64,000 nucleotides of DNA from RYN-133 sp036497285 (GTDB lineage Bacteria > Actinomycetota > Actinomycetes > Mycobacteriales > Jatrophihabitantaceae): contig DASXJR010000061.1 of the NCBI GenBank assembly GCA_036497285.1, forward strand, positions 35,910-99,909, given 5' to 3'. This document shows positions 16,857 to 25,652 of this stretch, one piece after another. Position numbers and translations under genes: made by a program. The notes under the pieces are model-generated. The model was not told the DNA's origin, ran no database searches, and saw nothing but the letters and a program-made list of their open reading frames with translations. Positions within the stretch are counted from its first letter, which is position 1, and each line of letters opens with the position of its first letter.

Positions 16857-18092
16857 GTGACGGCGACTCGGATTGATGCGGACCTGCTGATCCCGGGACG
16901 GGGAACCCCCATCCCCGACGCAACGGTCGTGTTCGACGGCCCGACCTTGGACTACGCCGGTCCGTCGGCGTCCGCACCGCTCGTCCCGGGCGCAACCGTG
17001 CATCACGTCGCCGCCGTGCTGCCCGGCCTGTGGGACTGCCACGCGCACTTCTTCGGTGTGCGCACCGCGGCGGTGTCGGCCTCGTACACCGACTCGCTGC
17101 CGTTGCGGGCCGCCCGCGCGGCCAAGGATGCCGAGATCGCCCTGCAGGCCGGCTTCACCAGCGTCCGCGAAGCCGGCGGGCTCGGCGTGCACCTCGCCCG
17201 CGGCATCGCCGACGGCAGCCTCACCGGTCCGTCCATCTATGCGCCCGGCGCCATCCTGTCGACGACCGGCGGGCACGGCGACACGCACGACATCCCGCTC
17301 GACTGGGCACACGACATCACCGACGCGCGGTTGTGCGACGGGGTGGACGAGTGCATCCGCGCGGTCCGCGAACAGCTGCGGCTCGGCGCGAAGGTCATCA
17401 AGATCTGCGCGTCCGGCGGAGTCCTGTCGGAGGTGGACGATCCGATCCACCAGCAGTTCAACGCCGACGAACTGCGGGCGATCGTCGAGACGGCCGGCAT
17501 GGCACACCGCTCCGTCATGGCGCACTGCCACGGCAAGCCCGGCATCATGGCCGCGCTCGAAGCCGGCGTGCGCACCATCGAGCACGGCACCTACCTCGAC
17601 GACGAGGCCTGCGCCGCGATGAAGGAACTGGACGCGCTGCTCGTGCCGACCCGGTACATCGTCGCCCGGTTGGCGAAGGCGGGACGGGCGTCCGGCATGT
17701 CCGCGGAGAACGCGCGCAAGCTGTACGAGATCGCCGACATCCACTTGGACGCGATCGGACGGGCGCACGCGGCCGGCGTGCGAATCGCGGCCGGGACCGA
17801 CATCTTCGAGACCGGAGTCGACAACATCATCGGCTGGGGGCAGAACGGCGGCGAACTCCCGCTGCTGGTCGAGGCCGGTCTGTCCGCGCTCGACGCGATC
17901 GAGGCCGCGACGGCGAACGCGCCCGACACGCTCGGTGAGCAGGCGCCGCGCGCGGGCCGGCTGATCGAAGGATGGGACGCCGACGTCATCACCGTCGACA
18001 CCGACCCGACGCTCGACATCAGCGCGCTCGCCGACCCGTCCCGGATCACCGGAGTCTGGCGGCACGGCGCGGCCGCCAAAGTCCCGTCCTGA
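16857..18092 (+). CDS. Amidohydrolase-superfamily metal-dependent hydrolase
   Basis: This is a 411-residue TIM-barrel hydrolase of the imidazolonepropionase/prolidase-like amidohydrolase branch. Metal ligands are visible in order: CHAHF, a probable bridging Lys in KVIKICASGG, AHCHG, EHGTY and GTDIFE. A small composite beta-domain comes from both termini (DADLLIPGRG and GWDADVITVDTDP). It would hydrolyse a cyclic amide, Xaa-Pro dipeptide or similar; the substrate cannot be deduced. The GTG at 16857 is the first start after the long inverted repeat and keeps the conserved N-terminal strand. Confidence 0.88.
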   Translation: MTATRIDADLLIPGRGTPIPDATVVFDGPTLDYAGPSASAPLVPGATVHHVAAVLPGLWDCHAHFFGVRTAAVSASYTDSLPLRAARAAKDAEIALQAGFTSVREAGGLGVHLARGIADGSLTGPSIYAPGAILSTTGGHGDTHDIPLDWAHDITDARLCDGVDECIRAVREQLRLGAKVIKICASGGVLSEVDDPIHQQFNADELRAIVETAGMAHRSVMAHCHGKPGIMAALEAGVRTIEHGTYLDDEACAAMKELDALLVPTRYIVARLAKAGRASGMSAENARKLYEIADIHLDAIGRAHAAGVRIAAGTDIFETGVDNIIGWGQNGGELPLLVEAGLSALDAIEAATANAPDTLGEQAPRAGRLIEGWDADVITVDTDPTLDISALADPSRITGVWRHGAAAKVPS

Positions 18093-18120
18093 CCCCGCTC
18101 GGCACCTCCGCGCGAGCGGG

Positions 18121-18936
18121 TCAGACGGAGGCGAGGAATTCCTCGATCAGGGCGGTCACTGCGGCCGGTTGCTCCACCGTGCTGCTGTGCCCGCTGTTCG
18201 GGACGATCTCGAGCCGGGCACCAGGCACGCGGGCGGCGACGCGCTGCGCCTTCTCCGGTTTGGTCGCCACATCGTCCGCACCCACGATCACCAGCGTCGG
18301 CACTGGGATCCGGTCGAGCTCGTCGTACACCGGCTTGCGCAGCGCGACGGCAAGCACCGCGCGACGCAAGCCCGCGCGTTGCGTGCGCGCGATGCCGTCC
18401 AGGAACTCGGCGATCGCCGGCTCGTTCGCCGGACCCTTCCGGAACGTCGGCCCGAACATGATCGGCAGCACGAACGGCGCGAGCGGACGCATCCCGACGA
18501 GCGTGTGGACGTAGGCCATCGCGATGTCCTGCAAGATCGAGAATGTCGGCTCGCGATCGGCGCTCGTGTCAAGCAGGGTGAGCGAACGCAGCACCCGACC
18601 GTGCCGCGCGGCGAGCCGCTGCCCGACGAACCCGCCCATCGACAGTCCGACGTAGTGCACCGGACCCGCGTCCAGCGACTCGATCACCGCCAGCGCGTCG
18701 TCGGTGAGGGTGTCCATGTCGTACCCCGACCGCGTCGCCGGGGTGTCGCCCTGGCCACGCCAGTCGATCGTGACGCAGCGGTAGTGCGTGCGCAGTACCT
18801 CGACCTGCGCCTGGAACATCCGCCCGCTGAAGAGCAGGCCGTGTCCGAACACCACAGTCGCTGCATCGGGGCGCTCGGACGGTGCCCCGGTGTCGGTGTA
18901 CGAGATCGTCGCCCCGTTGCGGGTCAGCGTCGGCAT
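18121..18936 (-). CDS. Alpha/beta hydrolase
   Basis: This is a 271-residue alpha/beta-hydrolase-fold enzyme. It has the oxyanion strand VVFGHGLLFSG, nucleophile elbow GLSMGG, an acid near VGADDVATKP and catalytic His in NSGHSSTVE. Overall it resembles the 3-oxoadipate enol-lactonase/esterase-like subgroup, but no aromatic-degradation genes are near and the substrate is unknown. Convergent with the amidohydrolase. No signal peptide, so it is cytoplasmic. Confidence 0.88.
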   Translation of the reverse strand: MPTLTRNGATISYTDTGAPSERPDAATVVFGHGLLFSGRMFQAQVEVLRTHYRCVTIDWRGQGDTPATRSGYDMDTLTDDALAVIESLDAGPVHYVGLSMGGFVGQRLAARHGRVLRSLTLLDTSADREPTFSILQDIAMAYVHTLVGMRPLAPFVLPIMFGPTFRKGPANEPAIAEFLDGIARTQRAGLRRAVLAVALRKPVYDELDRIPVPTLVIVGADDVATKPEKAQRVAARVPGARLEIVPNSGHSSTVEQPAAVTALIEEFLASV

Positions 18937-18957
18937 CCCGCGAGTGTGCCAAACAGA

Positions 18958-18996
18958 GGCCGGTGGCGCGCGCCCCCGCTGCGAACGCCACCGGCC
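18958..18996 (-). terminator. GC-rich hairpin downstream of the ParA pair
   Basis: Exact 11-bp arms GGCCGGTGGCG (18958-18968) and CGCCACCGGCC (18986-18996) flank a 17-base loop. On the minus strand it lies between the end of the ParA operon and the hydrolase start 22 bases away, so it could end ParA transcription. No clear T-run. Confidence 0.45.
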
Positions 18997-19121
18997 GATT
19001 CGGAAAAGCTCGAGGAACTACGCCCGTTCGAAGGAAGTTCGACCGGCCGGAGCCGTCCTCGACGAGCGGTGGATTCCGCTTCGGTCGGTGAGGAGTCCAG
19101 GTCAGTGGCGCTGATACGAAC

Positions 19122-19379
19122 CTAGGACGTGCGGCGCCCCAGCCGAACCTGTACCGGACCGGCACTGATCGAGAGCGCATTGCCCGATCGCGCGATGCCC
19201 GGACGCTTCCAGGTGCTCGGCGCCAAGTAGAACTCCGCGTCGACGAACGCTGCGCCGGACGATGCCTTCGCGGGTGCAGATCGCTGCGCGCGCTCCGGCA
19301 GGCTCGACTGCGCCTGCTCGGCCGCGATGTCCTGCAGCAGGTCGGCGGCAAGATCTTCGCCTCGGGATCGGTTGCTCAC
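19122..19379 (-). CDS. Small partner protein of the ParA-like ATPase
   Basis: This is an 85-residue protein whose ATG overlaps the parA-like stop by four bases (ATGA), so the two are translationally coupled. The N-terminal half is predicted helical and charged, while the C-terminal half (FYLAPSTWKRPG, GPVQVRLGRR) is basic. Size, operon position and basic character fit the small ParB-like partners that accompany orphan ParA/MipZ-type ATPases, but no ParB motif is visible. Function is inferred from context only. Confidence 0.7.
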   Translation of the reverse strand: MSNRSRGEDLAADLLQDIAAEQAQSSLPERAQRSAPAKASSGAAFVDAEFYLAPSTWKRPGIARSGNALSISAGPVQVRLGRRTS

Positions 19380-20143
19380 GCCGCCCTCCTCTCCCGGTAC
19401 GTGGCCCGGACTTCGTCGGCGAGCGACCGGTACGCGCCCGCCACCGTGCTGTTCGGCGCAGCCAGGACGACCGGCCGCTTCGCCAGCGTCGCACTCGGCA
19501 CCCGGCGGGAAAAGGGGATCCGCGTGTCGAACAGCGGCAGGTCGGTCGCTGCCAGCGCCTCGGAGACCTCGCGGGCTGCCGCGCCCTGCTTGTCCCAGTT
19601 GGAGCAGGCGACACCGAGCAGCGTCGCGGAGGTGGTCTCGAACTTGCGATGGCTCGCCAGGAACGTCGACAACCGCACCGCGCCGAGCGCACTGCCCGGG
19701 TCGGACGTGAACACCGTCAGCACCGCGTCGGCAGCGGCAATCGCGGCCAAGGTCAGGTTGCCGTTGTCGCCGTGGGTGTCGATGACGATCGTGTCGTACT
19801 CGTCGAAGACCGGACGGAGTGTGCGCCGCAGGCTCGTGGCGAGCGCACCGTTCTGTGCGAGCGTGTTACCGACGCTCTCGAGGGACGGATGCGCCGGCAG
19901 CACGTCCACGCCGGGCACCACGTCGCGCCGGATCACCTCCCGCACGTCCGAGTCGGGATCGCCCAGCACGGCCGCCAGCGAGTCGGACGGGCCGGCGACC
20001 ACCCCGAAGGCTCGGCCGAGGCTGTCCTGCGGGTCGGCGTCGACGGCGAGGGTGCGGCCGCGTTCACCGAACACCGTCGCGAGATTGACCGCCGTCGAGG
20101 TCTTGCCCACCCCACCCTTGCTGCTGCAGACCGACAGGCGCAT
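19376..20143 (-). CDS. ParA/MinD-family ATPase
   Basis: This is a 255-residue deviant-Walker ATPase of the ParA family. It begins MRLSVCSSKGGVGKTS (signature Lys9 and P-loop Lys14), followed by VDADPQDSLGRA and the Walker B-like strand IVIDTHGDNGN. Such proteins position DNA, plasmids or protein complexes by ATP-driven dimerisation. With no parS-like array, canonical ParB or replication genes nearby this is an orphan chromosomal copy, not the chromosome partition locus. Its partner is probably the overlapping small gene downstream. Confidence 0.9.
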   Translation of the reverse strand: MRLSVCSSKGGVGKTSTAVNLATVFGERGRTLAVDADPQDSLGRAFGVVAGPSDSLAAVLGDPDSDVREVIRRDVVPGVDVLPAHPSLESVGNTLAQNGALATSLRRTLRPVFDEYDTIVIDTHGDNGNLTLAAIAAADAVLTVFTSDPGSALGAVRLSTFLASHRKFETTSATLLGVACSNWDKQGAAAREVSEALAATDLPLFDTRIPFSRRVPSATLAKRPVVLAAPNSTVAGAYRSLADEVRATYRERRAA

Positions 20144-20177
20144 GGGCTACACCGTCTCACGCACCCGGCAAACGCGC

Positions 20178-21017
20178 CTACTTGATCCCGGTGTTCGCGA
20201 TGGAACTCACGAAGAAGCGTTGCGCGATCACGAACAGCACGAGAACCGGCAACTGGCTCAGCAAGGTTCCCGCCATCAAGACCGGCCAGTTGGTGAAGTG
20301 CGCGCTCTGGAACGTCGCCAGGCCCAGTTGCACTGTCATCGTGTCCGGTGAGGACGTCGCGACCAGCGGCCACAGGAAGTCGTTCCACACGGTGAGGAAC
20401 GTCAGCACTGCGACCGTGGACAGCGGCGGGCCCATCAGCGGCAGCAAGATACTGCCCAGGATCCGGAAGCGACCGGCGCCGTCGATGAGCGCGGCCTCTT
20501 CCAGCTCCACCGGCAGCGACACGAAGAACTGCCGCAGCAGATAAATACCGAACGGCGTAACCAGGTTCGGCACCATCAGGCCCGGCAGCGTGTCGACCAG
20601 GTCGAGGTGCTTGATGATCAGCAGGGTGGGGATCATGACGACCTGGAACGGCACCATCAGCGTCGCCAGGATCAAAATGAACACCAGTCGTCCGCCGGGC
20701 ACCCGCAACCGAGCGAAGGCGTAGCCCGCAAGGCTGCACAGCACGAGGTTCGTCACGACGCAGGTGACCGACACGATCGTGCTGTTCAGCAGCCAACGGC
20801 CGAACGGCGAGTCCGTCCACGCGTGGACGAAGTTGCCGAAGTGCAGCGCCGACGGGAGCCCTGGTGGGAACCGCCGGGTCTCGGCCAGCGTGGACACGCT
20901 GGTCAATGCCATCCAGATCAATGGCAGCGCCATAACCACTGCGAGCGGGATCAGCACGAGGTGCCAGCCGGATGGCCTGCGCAGCCGCCGACGTCCGGTT
21001 GTCCGGATCGATGTCAT
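20178..21017 (-). CDS. Carbohydrate ABC transporter permease (MalG/CUT1 type)
   Basis: This is a 279-residue inner-membrane permease with six predicted helices. The EAA loop EEAALIDGAGRFRILGSILL contacts the ATPase. It belongs to the CUT1 (MalG/LacG-like) permeases of oligosaccharide and glycerol-phosphate importers. It overlaps the upstream permease by four bases (ATGA). The final residues VSSIANTGIK match the usual MalG-type C terminus (xxGxxxGAVK/GIK). It is part of the sugar uptake operon 20178-23286. Confidence 0.93.
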   Translation of the reverse strand: MTSIRTTGRRRLRRPSGWHLVLIPLAVVMALPLIWMALTSVSTLAETRRFPPGLPSALHFGNFVHAWTDSPFGRWLLNSTIVSVTCVVTNLVLCSLAGYAFARLRVPGGRLVFILILATLMVPFQVVMIPTLLIIKHLDLVDTLPGLMVPNLVTPFGIYLLRQFFVSLPVELEEAALIDGAGRFRILGSILLPLMGPPLSTVAVLTFLTVWNDFLWPLVATSSPDTMTVQLGLATFQSAHFTNWPVLMAGTLLSQLPVLVLFVIAQRFFVSSIANTGIK

Positions 21018-21994
21018 CGCCGCTCACCACCCGCGGCCGGGTCGCGGGTCAACCGCAGCTGGACGATCGTGACGAGCGCGATCACCACGAACAGCACGGT
21101 GGCGATGGCTGCGGCGTAGCCGGCGTGGAAGAATTGGAAGGCCTGTTCGTACAGGTAGTAGACGACGACCGTGGTCGCGTGCAGTGGCCCGCCCTTGGTG
21201 GTCACGTACACCTCGTCGAACAGCTGCAGCGAATTGATCGTCAACCACACCAGCAGGAATCCCGTCACCGGCCGCAGCAACGGGACCTGCACGCGCCAGA
21301 ACGCGCCCGCCTTCGAGCAGCCGTCGATCTGCGCAGCCTCGATCAGATCCTGCGGAATGCCTTGCAGTCCGGCGAGGAAGATCAGCGCACCGAATCCGAT
21401 CCATCCCCACACGGTCATGCCGACCACCGCGTACAGCGCCGCGGAGGGTGAGGAGAAGAAGCCGGACGTCGGCAGGCCGAGCTTGCCGAGGATCGTGTCG
21501 ACGAGCCCGTAGTCGGGGTCGAGCAACCAGGTGAAGATCACGCCGGTCGCAATCGTCGAGGTGACGACCGGGATGAACACGGCCAGCCGGTACACCGTGA
21601 TCCCGCGGATGCGCCGGTTGAGGGCGGCCGCGACGAGCAGCGACAGCCCGAGCGTGATCGGCACGAACAGCACCGTGTAGACGAGGGTGTGGCGCACCGA
21701 GTCGGCGAACACCGGATCGTGGATGAGCTGGCGGTAGTTGTCGAGGCCCACCCACTGACCCGGCGTCTGCAGATCGTTCTGCTGGAACGACAGCACGAAC
21801 GACCAGACCACCGGGATAAGTCCGAAGACCGCGATCAGCACGACGCTGGGCGTGATCATCAGCCAGCCGCTGATCGCGTCGGAGCGGCGCCGGGTCAGCC
21901 ACCGGCGCGCGCGCTCGGGCTGCTGCTGCGGGCGCGGCAGGATCGTGCGCGGCCTGCGCTGCGACGGCGCCGGGGTCTTGGACAACGAGGTCAC
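21014..21994 (-). CDS. Carbohydrate ABC transporter permease (MalF/UgpA type)
   Basis: This is a 326-residue permease forming a heterodimer with the downstream MalG-type subunit. It has a basic cytoplasmic N terminus, six helices and the EAA loop IEAAQIDGCSKAGAFWRVQV. It overlaps both neighbours by four bases, so the three importer genes are one translationally coupled unit. No ATPase gene is linked; actinomycetes commonly use one shared MsiK-type ATPase for several CUT1 importers. Confidence 0.93.
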   Translation of the reverse strand: MTSLSKTPAPSQRRPRTILPRPQQQPERARRWLTRRRSDAISGWLMITPSVVLIAVFGLIPVVWSFVLSFQQNDLQTPGQWVGLDNYRQLIHDPVFADSVRHTLVYTVLFVPITLGLSLLVAAALNRRIRGITVYRLAVFIPVVTSTIATGVIFTWLLDPDYGLVDTILGKLGLPTSGFFSSPSAALYAVVGMTVWGWIGFGALIFLAGLQGIPQDLIEAAQIDGCSKAGAFWRVQVPLLRPVTGFLLVWLTINSLQLFDEVYVTTKGGPLHATTVVVYYLYEQAFQFFHAGYAAAIATVLFVVIALVTIVQLRLTRDPAAGGERR

Positions 21995-23286
21995 GAGCCG
22001 GTCAGCGCCGCCGCGACCTGACTGCTACCGCTCTTGAGCGCGTCCGCCGGTTGCGCTTGACCGAGTAGCACGGACTGCACCATCTGCCCCACCGCCGACG
22101 ACACCTGGGCGTACTCGGGCAGGTTCGGCCTGACATGCTTGACGTTGTCGAGGTTCTGCACGAAGACCTTTTCGGCCGGGTATTTGGCGAGGAACGTCTT
22201 GTAGCCGGGCAACTCGGTCTCGGACTTGCGCACCGGCAGGTCGCCGGTGCGGATCGCGAATTGCAGGTGCACCGGCGCCGAGGTCAGCCAGGTGACGAAC
22301 TTGAATGCGGTGTCGGTACGTCCGGACGAGTGGTCGAACAGCATGTAGATGTCCGGCCCGGAGATCGTCTCGTGGTTGCCGTTGTAGCCGGGCAGCAACG
22401 TAACGCCGTACTTGATGTCGGAGTTGATGCTCGACAGGTCCCACGGCCCGGTCCAGAGCATCGCGATCTTGCCGCTGTTGAACAGGTTCAGATAGTTGCC
22501 GTTGCCGGTGTCCAGGTACACCGACTTGTCCGTCACAGCCATGTCGTGCAGCTGCTGCAGCGCGGCGAGTCCTGCCGCGGAGTCGAATGCGGGCTTGCTG
22601 TGGTCCGGGGTCAGCAGGTCGCCGCCCGCCTGCCAGAGCATGGCCAGGAAGCGCCACACGGTGTCCTCGCTGCCGTCGTTGACGTAGGCCCAGCCGTAGT
22701 TGTGCGTACTCGCGTTGGTCAGCTTCTTCGCGGCGGCACGGAAGTCGGCCCACGTCCAGGACGGATCGGGCGGGGCGATGCCTGCCTGCGCGAACAGCTT
22801 CTTGTTGTAGACCAGCGCGAGGTTGTCGACGAGCGCGGGAAAGCCGACCACCTTGCCGTTGACCGTGGCGGCTTCCCGTTCGGACGGGTAGAAGTCGCTC
22901 CACTTCACGTCGGGCGCGTTCACCTTGTCGGTGAGGTCGACGAGCTTCGGTTGCCGCGCCAGTTGCGCAGCCGACGAGCCGAACTCGTAGGCGACGTCCG
23001 GATAGTTGCCGGCGGTGAACCCGGCGACGGTCTTCTGCAGCGCGTTGTCGTTGCCGCCGTTGAACAACAGCTTGACCTTGGTGTTGGGGTGGTCGGTGTT
23101 CCACTGGTTCGCCAACGCGGTGAGCGCCTTCGCTTCGACGTCGGTGTAACCGTGCGAGACCTCGATCGTGCTGCCGCCGTCGGACCCGCTGCCGCCGCCG
23201 CACGCGCTGAGCGTCGTCGCCGCCAACAGCGCCGCCGCGGCGCCTGCCGCGAACCGGCCGAACCGTGTGCCTCGCCGAACAGCCAT
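21991..23286 (-). CDS. Sugar ABC transporter substrate-binding lipoprotein
   Basis: This is a 431-residue extracellular binding protein of the CUT1 family. The N terminus has arginines, a hydrophobic core and a lipobox TLSAC with Cys29 as lipidation site, followed by a Gly/Ser linker. The mature part has the periplasmic-binding-protein type 2 pattern (ALTALANQWNTDHPNTKVKL, DVAYEFGSSAAQL, GPWDLSSINSD). First gene of the importer operon, divergent from the DeoR regulator. The ligand is probably the sugar handled by the catabolic genes at 24-29 kb. Confidence 0.93.
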   Translation of the reverse strand: MAVRRGTRFGRFAAGAAAALLAATTLSACGGGSGSDGGSTIEVSHGYTDVEAKALTALANQWNTDHPNTKVKLLFNGGNDNALQKTVAGFTAGNYPDVAYEFGSSAAQLARQPKLVDLTDKVNAPDVKWSDFYPSEREAATVNGKVVGFPALVDNLALVYNKKLFAQAGIAPPDPSWTWADFRAAAKKLTNASTHNYGWAYVNDGSEDTVWRFLAMLWQAGGDLLTPDHSKPAFDSAAGLAALQQLHDMAVTDKSVYLDTGNGNYLNLFNSGKIAMLWTGPWDLSSINSDIKYGVTLLPGYNGNHETISGPDIYMLFDHSSGRTDTAFKFVTWLTSAPVHLQFAIRTGDLPVRKSETELPGYKTFLAKYPAEKVFVQNLDNVKHVRPNLPEYAQVSSAVGQMVQSVLLGQAQPADALKSGSSQVAAALTGS

Positions 23287-23481
23287 GTCGTATACCTCTC
23301 GGATCGACCGGACCCATAATCGCGCACATTCGATCGCGAGTGCTGATCAGCCTTGCACGATCGTTCCGAGGCGGTCAAGGGTGCCTGGCACGGGACTCCC
23401 CGACAATCAACGGCACGACACCGTGAACTTCGGATCAGAATTTGCTCGAAATGAACATCACGGTGTGCGTATCGTGCACGC

Positions 23482-24252
23482 ATGCGCCAGGAAGACCGGC
23501 TGGGACTGATCCTCCAGCGACTCAACGAGCACGGCTCGGTCGGTGTCACCGGCCTTTCGGACAGCTTCGGGGTGTCCGAGGCGTCGGTGCGGCGCGACCT
23601 GCATCTGCTCGAGAAACAGAAACTGCTCACCCGTACCCACGGCGGCGCCGTGGCCTCCGGCGTGCTCTACGAGCTGCCGATGCGCTATCGCGGCGGCCAG
23701 CACTACGAAGCCAAGCGCGCCATCGCCGCACGGGCCGTCGACCTGATCCCGTCCGATGCGGCCTCGGTCGGGCTCAACGGCGGATCGACGACAACGGAGG
23801 TCGCGCGGGCGCTCGCCGCGACGCGCAGCATCCGGGTCGTGACCAACGCGCTCAACATCGCCTCCGAGCTCGCGGTACGCGCCAACATCGAGCTGGTCGT
23901 GTGTGGCGGCAGCGCTCGGTCCGAGTCGTACGAGCTGGTCGGTCCACTTGCGGAGATGACGCTGTCGAGCATCAATCTCGACATCGCTGTGATCGGCGTG
24001 GACGGCGTCAGCCCGACCGCCGGGTTCACCACCCACCACGAGGTCGAGGCGCACACCAACCGGGCACTCGTGCGCGCCGCGGAGCGCGTGCTCGTCGTCG
24101 CAGACTCCAGCAAGATCGGCAAACGCGGGTTCGCGCGCATCGTCGACGTCGGCTCGGTCTCGGACATCGTCACCGACTCGAACGCCGACCCGAAGGACCT
24201 CGCCGCGCTAAGCCGGCTCGGCCCGGCCGTGCACACCGTCGACGTCGGCTGA
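23482..24252 (+). CDS. DeoR-family transcriptional regulator
   Basis: This is a 256-residue sugar-phosphate-responsive regulator. The N-terminal HTH (RLGLILQRLNEHG to SEASVRRDLHLLE, then THGGAV) is the classic DeoR signature, followed by the DeoRC effector domain (GLNGGSTTTEVARAL, VVTNALNIASEL, GVDGVSPTAGFTT). It is divergent from the importer operon and next to the glycosidase and kinases, so it probably controls the cluster in response to a phosphorylated sugar. A TATCGT six bases before the ATG may be the -10 of a leaderless transcript. Confidence 0.93.
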   Translation: MRQEDRLGLILQRLNEHGSVGVTGLSDSFGVSEASVRRDLHLLEKQKLLTRTHGGAVASGVLYELPMRYRGGQHYEAKRAIAARAVDLIPSDAASVGLNGGSTTTEVARALAATRSIRVVTNALNIASELAVRANIELVVCGGSARSESYELVGPLAEMTLSSINLDIAVIGVDGVSPTAGFTTHHEVEAHTNRALVRAAERVLVVADSSKIGKRGFARIVDVGSVSDIVTDSNADPKDLAALSRLGPAVHTVDVG

Positions 24253-24258
24253 CGACGG

Positions 24259-25554
24259 TCAGCCGCGCAGGCCTTCAGGCAGCAGCGGGCGGTGCGCGTC
24301 GAGCATCGCGCTCACCAGCTCGTCGATACGCTCCACCGACAGCGACGCCGCCGTGTTCGGATCGACAAGCATGGCGTGGCGGACGAGGTCGCGATCCTGC
24401 TCGACGCCGGCGCGGACGGCGAGATCCACCACGGACAGAAAGGCACGGTTGAGCGCCGCGCATTGTGGCGGCAGGTTTCCCACCGCGTGCGGTGTCACAG
24501 TCCCCCGCACGAGACTCGCCGGAACCTCGATCCCCGCTCCCTGGGGCAGATTCTCGATCAGACCACGGTTCGCGACGTTGACCTGGATCGTGCGCGCCGT
24601 TCCGGTCACCAGGCTGTGAATGACCTGCGGAGCGTACTCGGCGGCTTCCTCGGCCGGTTCGACGTACTGGCCCGCCGCAACCTGCGGCACCAGCTGCTCG
24701 ATCTCCGCGGCATTGCCCGCACTTATGCCGAGGTAGTCGTCGATCGGAATGCGCAGCCGCTCGATCTCGGCCGGATCGTGCAGGTACCACGGCACGTACT
24801 CGCTGGAGTGTTCGCTGGTCTCCGTCGGGTAATAACCGAGCCGTCGGTACATGTCGACGCGGACGCGGCGGCGCAACTGCGGATCGGCGGCGACGGCGTC
24901 GTCGAGCAGCGGATAGAGGCTCTCTCCGCCGCGCTCCCACCGCAGCACCCAGGCCTGGTGGTTCACCCCGGCGCTGTGAAAATCGACCTCGTCGAACGGC
25001 ACCGAGATCAGCTCGCACAGATCATGGATCGTCCAGAACACCGAGTGGCACAGACCGAGTACTCGGACGTCTGGATGACGTACCGCGAGGTACTGCACGT
25101 TCATCGCCATCGGGTTCGTGTAGTTCAGCAGCCAGGCGTGTGGGCACGCTTCGCGGATGTCGTCGGCGAGCCCGTCGAGGAACGGAAAGGTGCGCAGGCC
25201 GCGGAAGATCCCACCGACGCCGAGCGTGTCGGCGATGGTCTGGCGCAGGCCGAACTTCTTCGGCACGGCGAAGTCGGTGACGGTTGCTTCGTGGCCGCCG
25301 ATGTTCACGGTGTTGATCACGAAGTCGGCACCGGCCAGGGCGGCCCGGCGGTCGAGTTCGCCACGCACGGACGCGCTGCTGCCGTGCCGGTCGATCGCGA
25401 TGCGGGTCAGCCCGACGGCCAGTTCGAGTCGACGTGGATCGATGTCGTGCATGACCAGGCTGAGCTCGCCCAGGTCCGGGTAGGCCAGCAGGTCGCGCAC
25501 GAGCTGCCGGGTGAACTCCGCCGAACCGGCGCCGACGAAGCAGACGGTGACCAT
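24259..25554 (-). CDS. Family 4 glycoside hydrolase (NAD/Mn-dependent, alpha-galactosidase-like)
   Basis: This is a 431-residue GH4 enzyme. Family members cleave glycosides by an oxidation-elimination mechanism using NAD and a divalent metal. The dinucleotide site is VCFVGAGSAEFTRQLV; NYTNPMAMN and CHSVFWT supply the metal-ligand Cys region, and HSAGVNHQAW supplies the metal-ligand His. The absence of a PTS nearby and the CHS motif favour the MelA-like branch acting on unphosphorylated alpha-glycosides over the phospho-glucosidases; the exact sugar is uncertain. It is convergent with the regulator (6-base gap) and divergent from the sugar kinase. Confidence 0.9.
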   Translation of the reverse strand: MVTVCFVGAGSAEFTRQLVRDLLAYPDLGELSLVMHDIDPRRLELAVGLTRIAIDRHGSSASVRGELDRRAALAGADFVINTVNIGGHEATVTDFAVPKKFGLRQTIADTLGVGGIFRGLRTFPFLDGLADDIREACPHAWLLNYTNPMAMNVQYLAVRHPDVRVLGLCHSVFWTIHDLCELISVPFDEVDFHSAGVNHQAWVLRWERGGESLYPLLDDAVAADPQLRRRVRVDMYRRLGYYPTETSEHSSEYVPWYLHDPAEIERLRIPIDDYLGISAGNAAEIEQLVPQVAAGQYVEPAEEAAEYAPQVIHSLVTGTARTIQVNVANRGLIENLPQGAGIEVPASLVRGTVTPHAVGNLPPQCAALNRAFLSVVDLAVRAGVEQDRDLVRHAMLVDPNTAASLSVERIDELVSAMLDAHRPLLPEGLRG

Positions 25555-25652
25555 CGATCGAGCATGTCACGCCCGATCGAAACCGAGCAAGACCGAGCAT
25601 ACGACTTGATTGTTTCTGGACAGGACGTGTGCTGATCGGTCAGGATGGTTCC

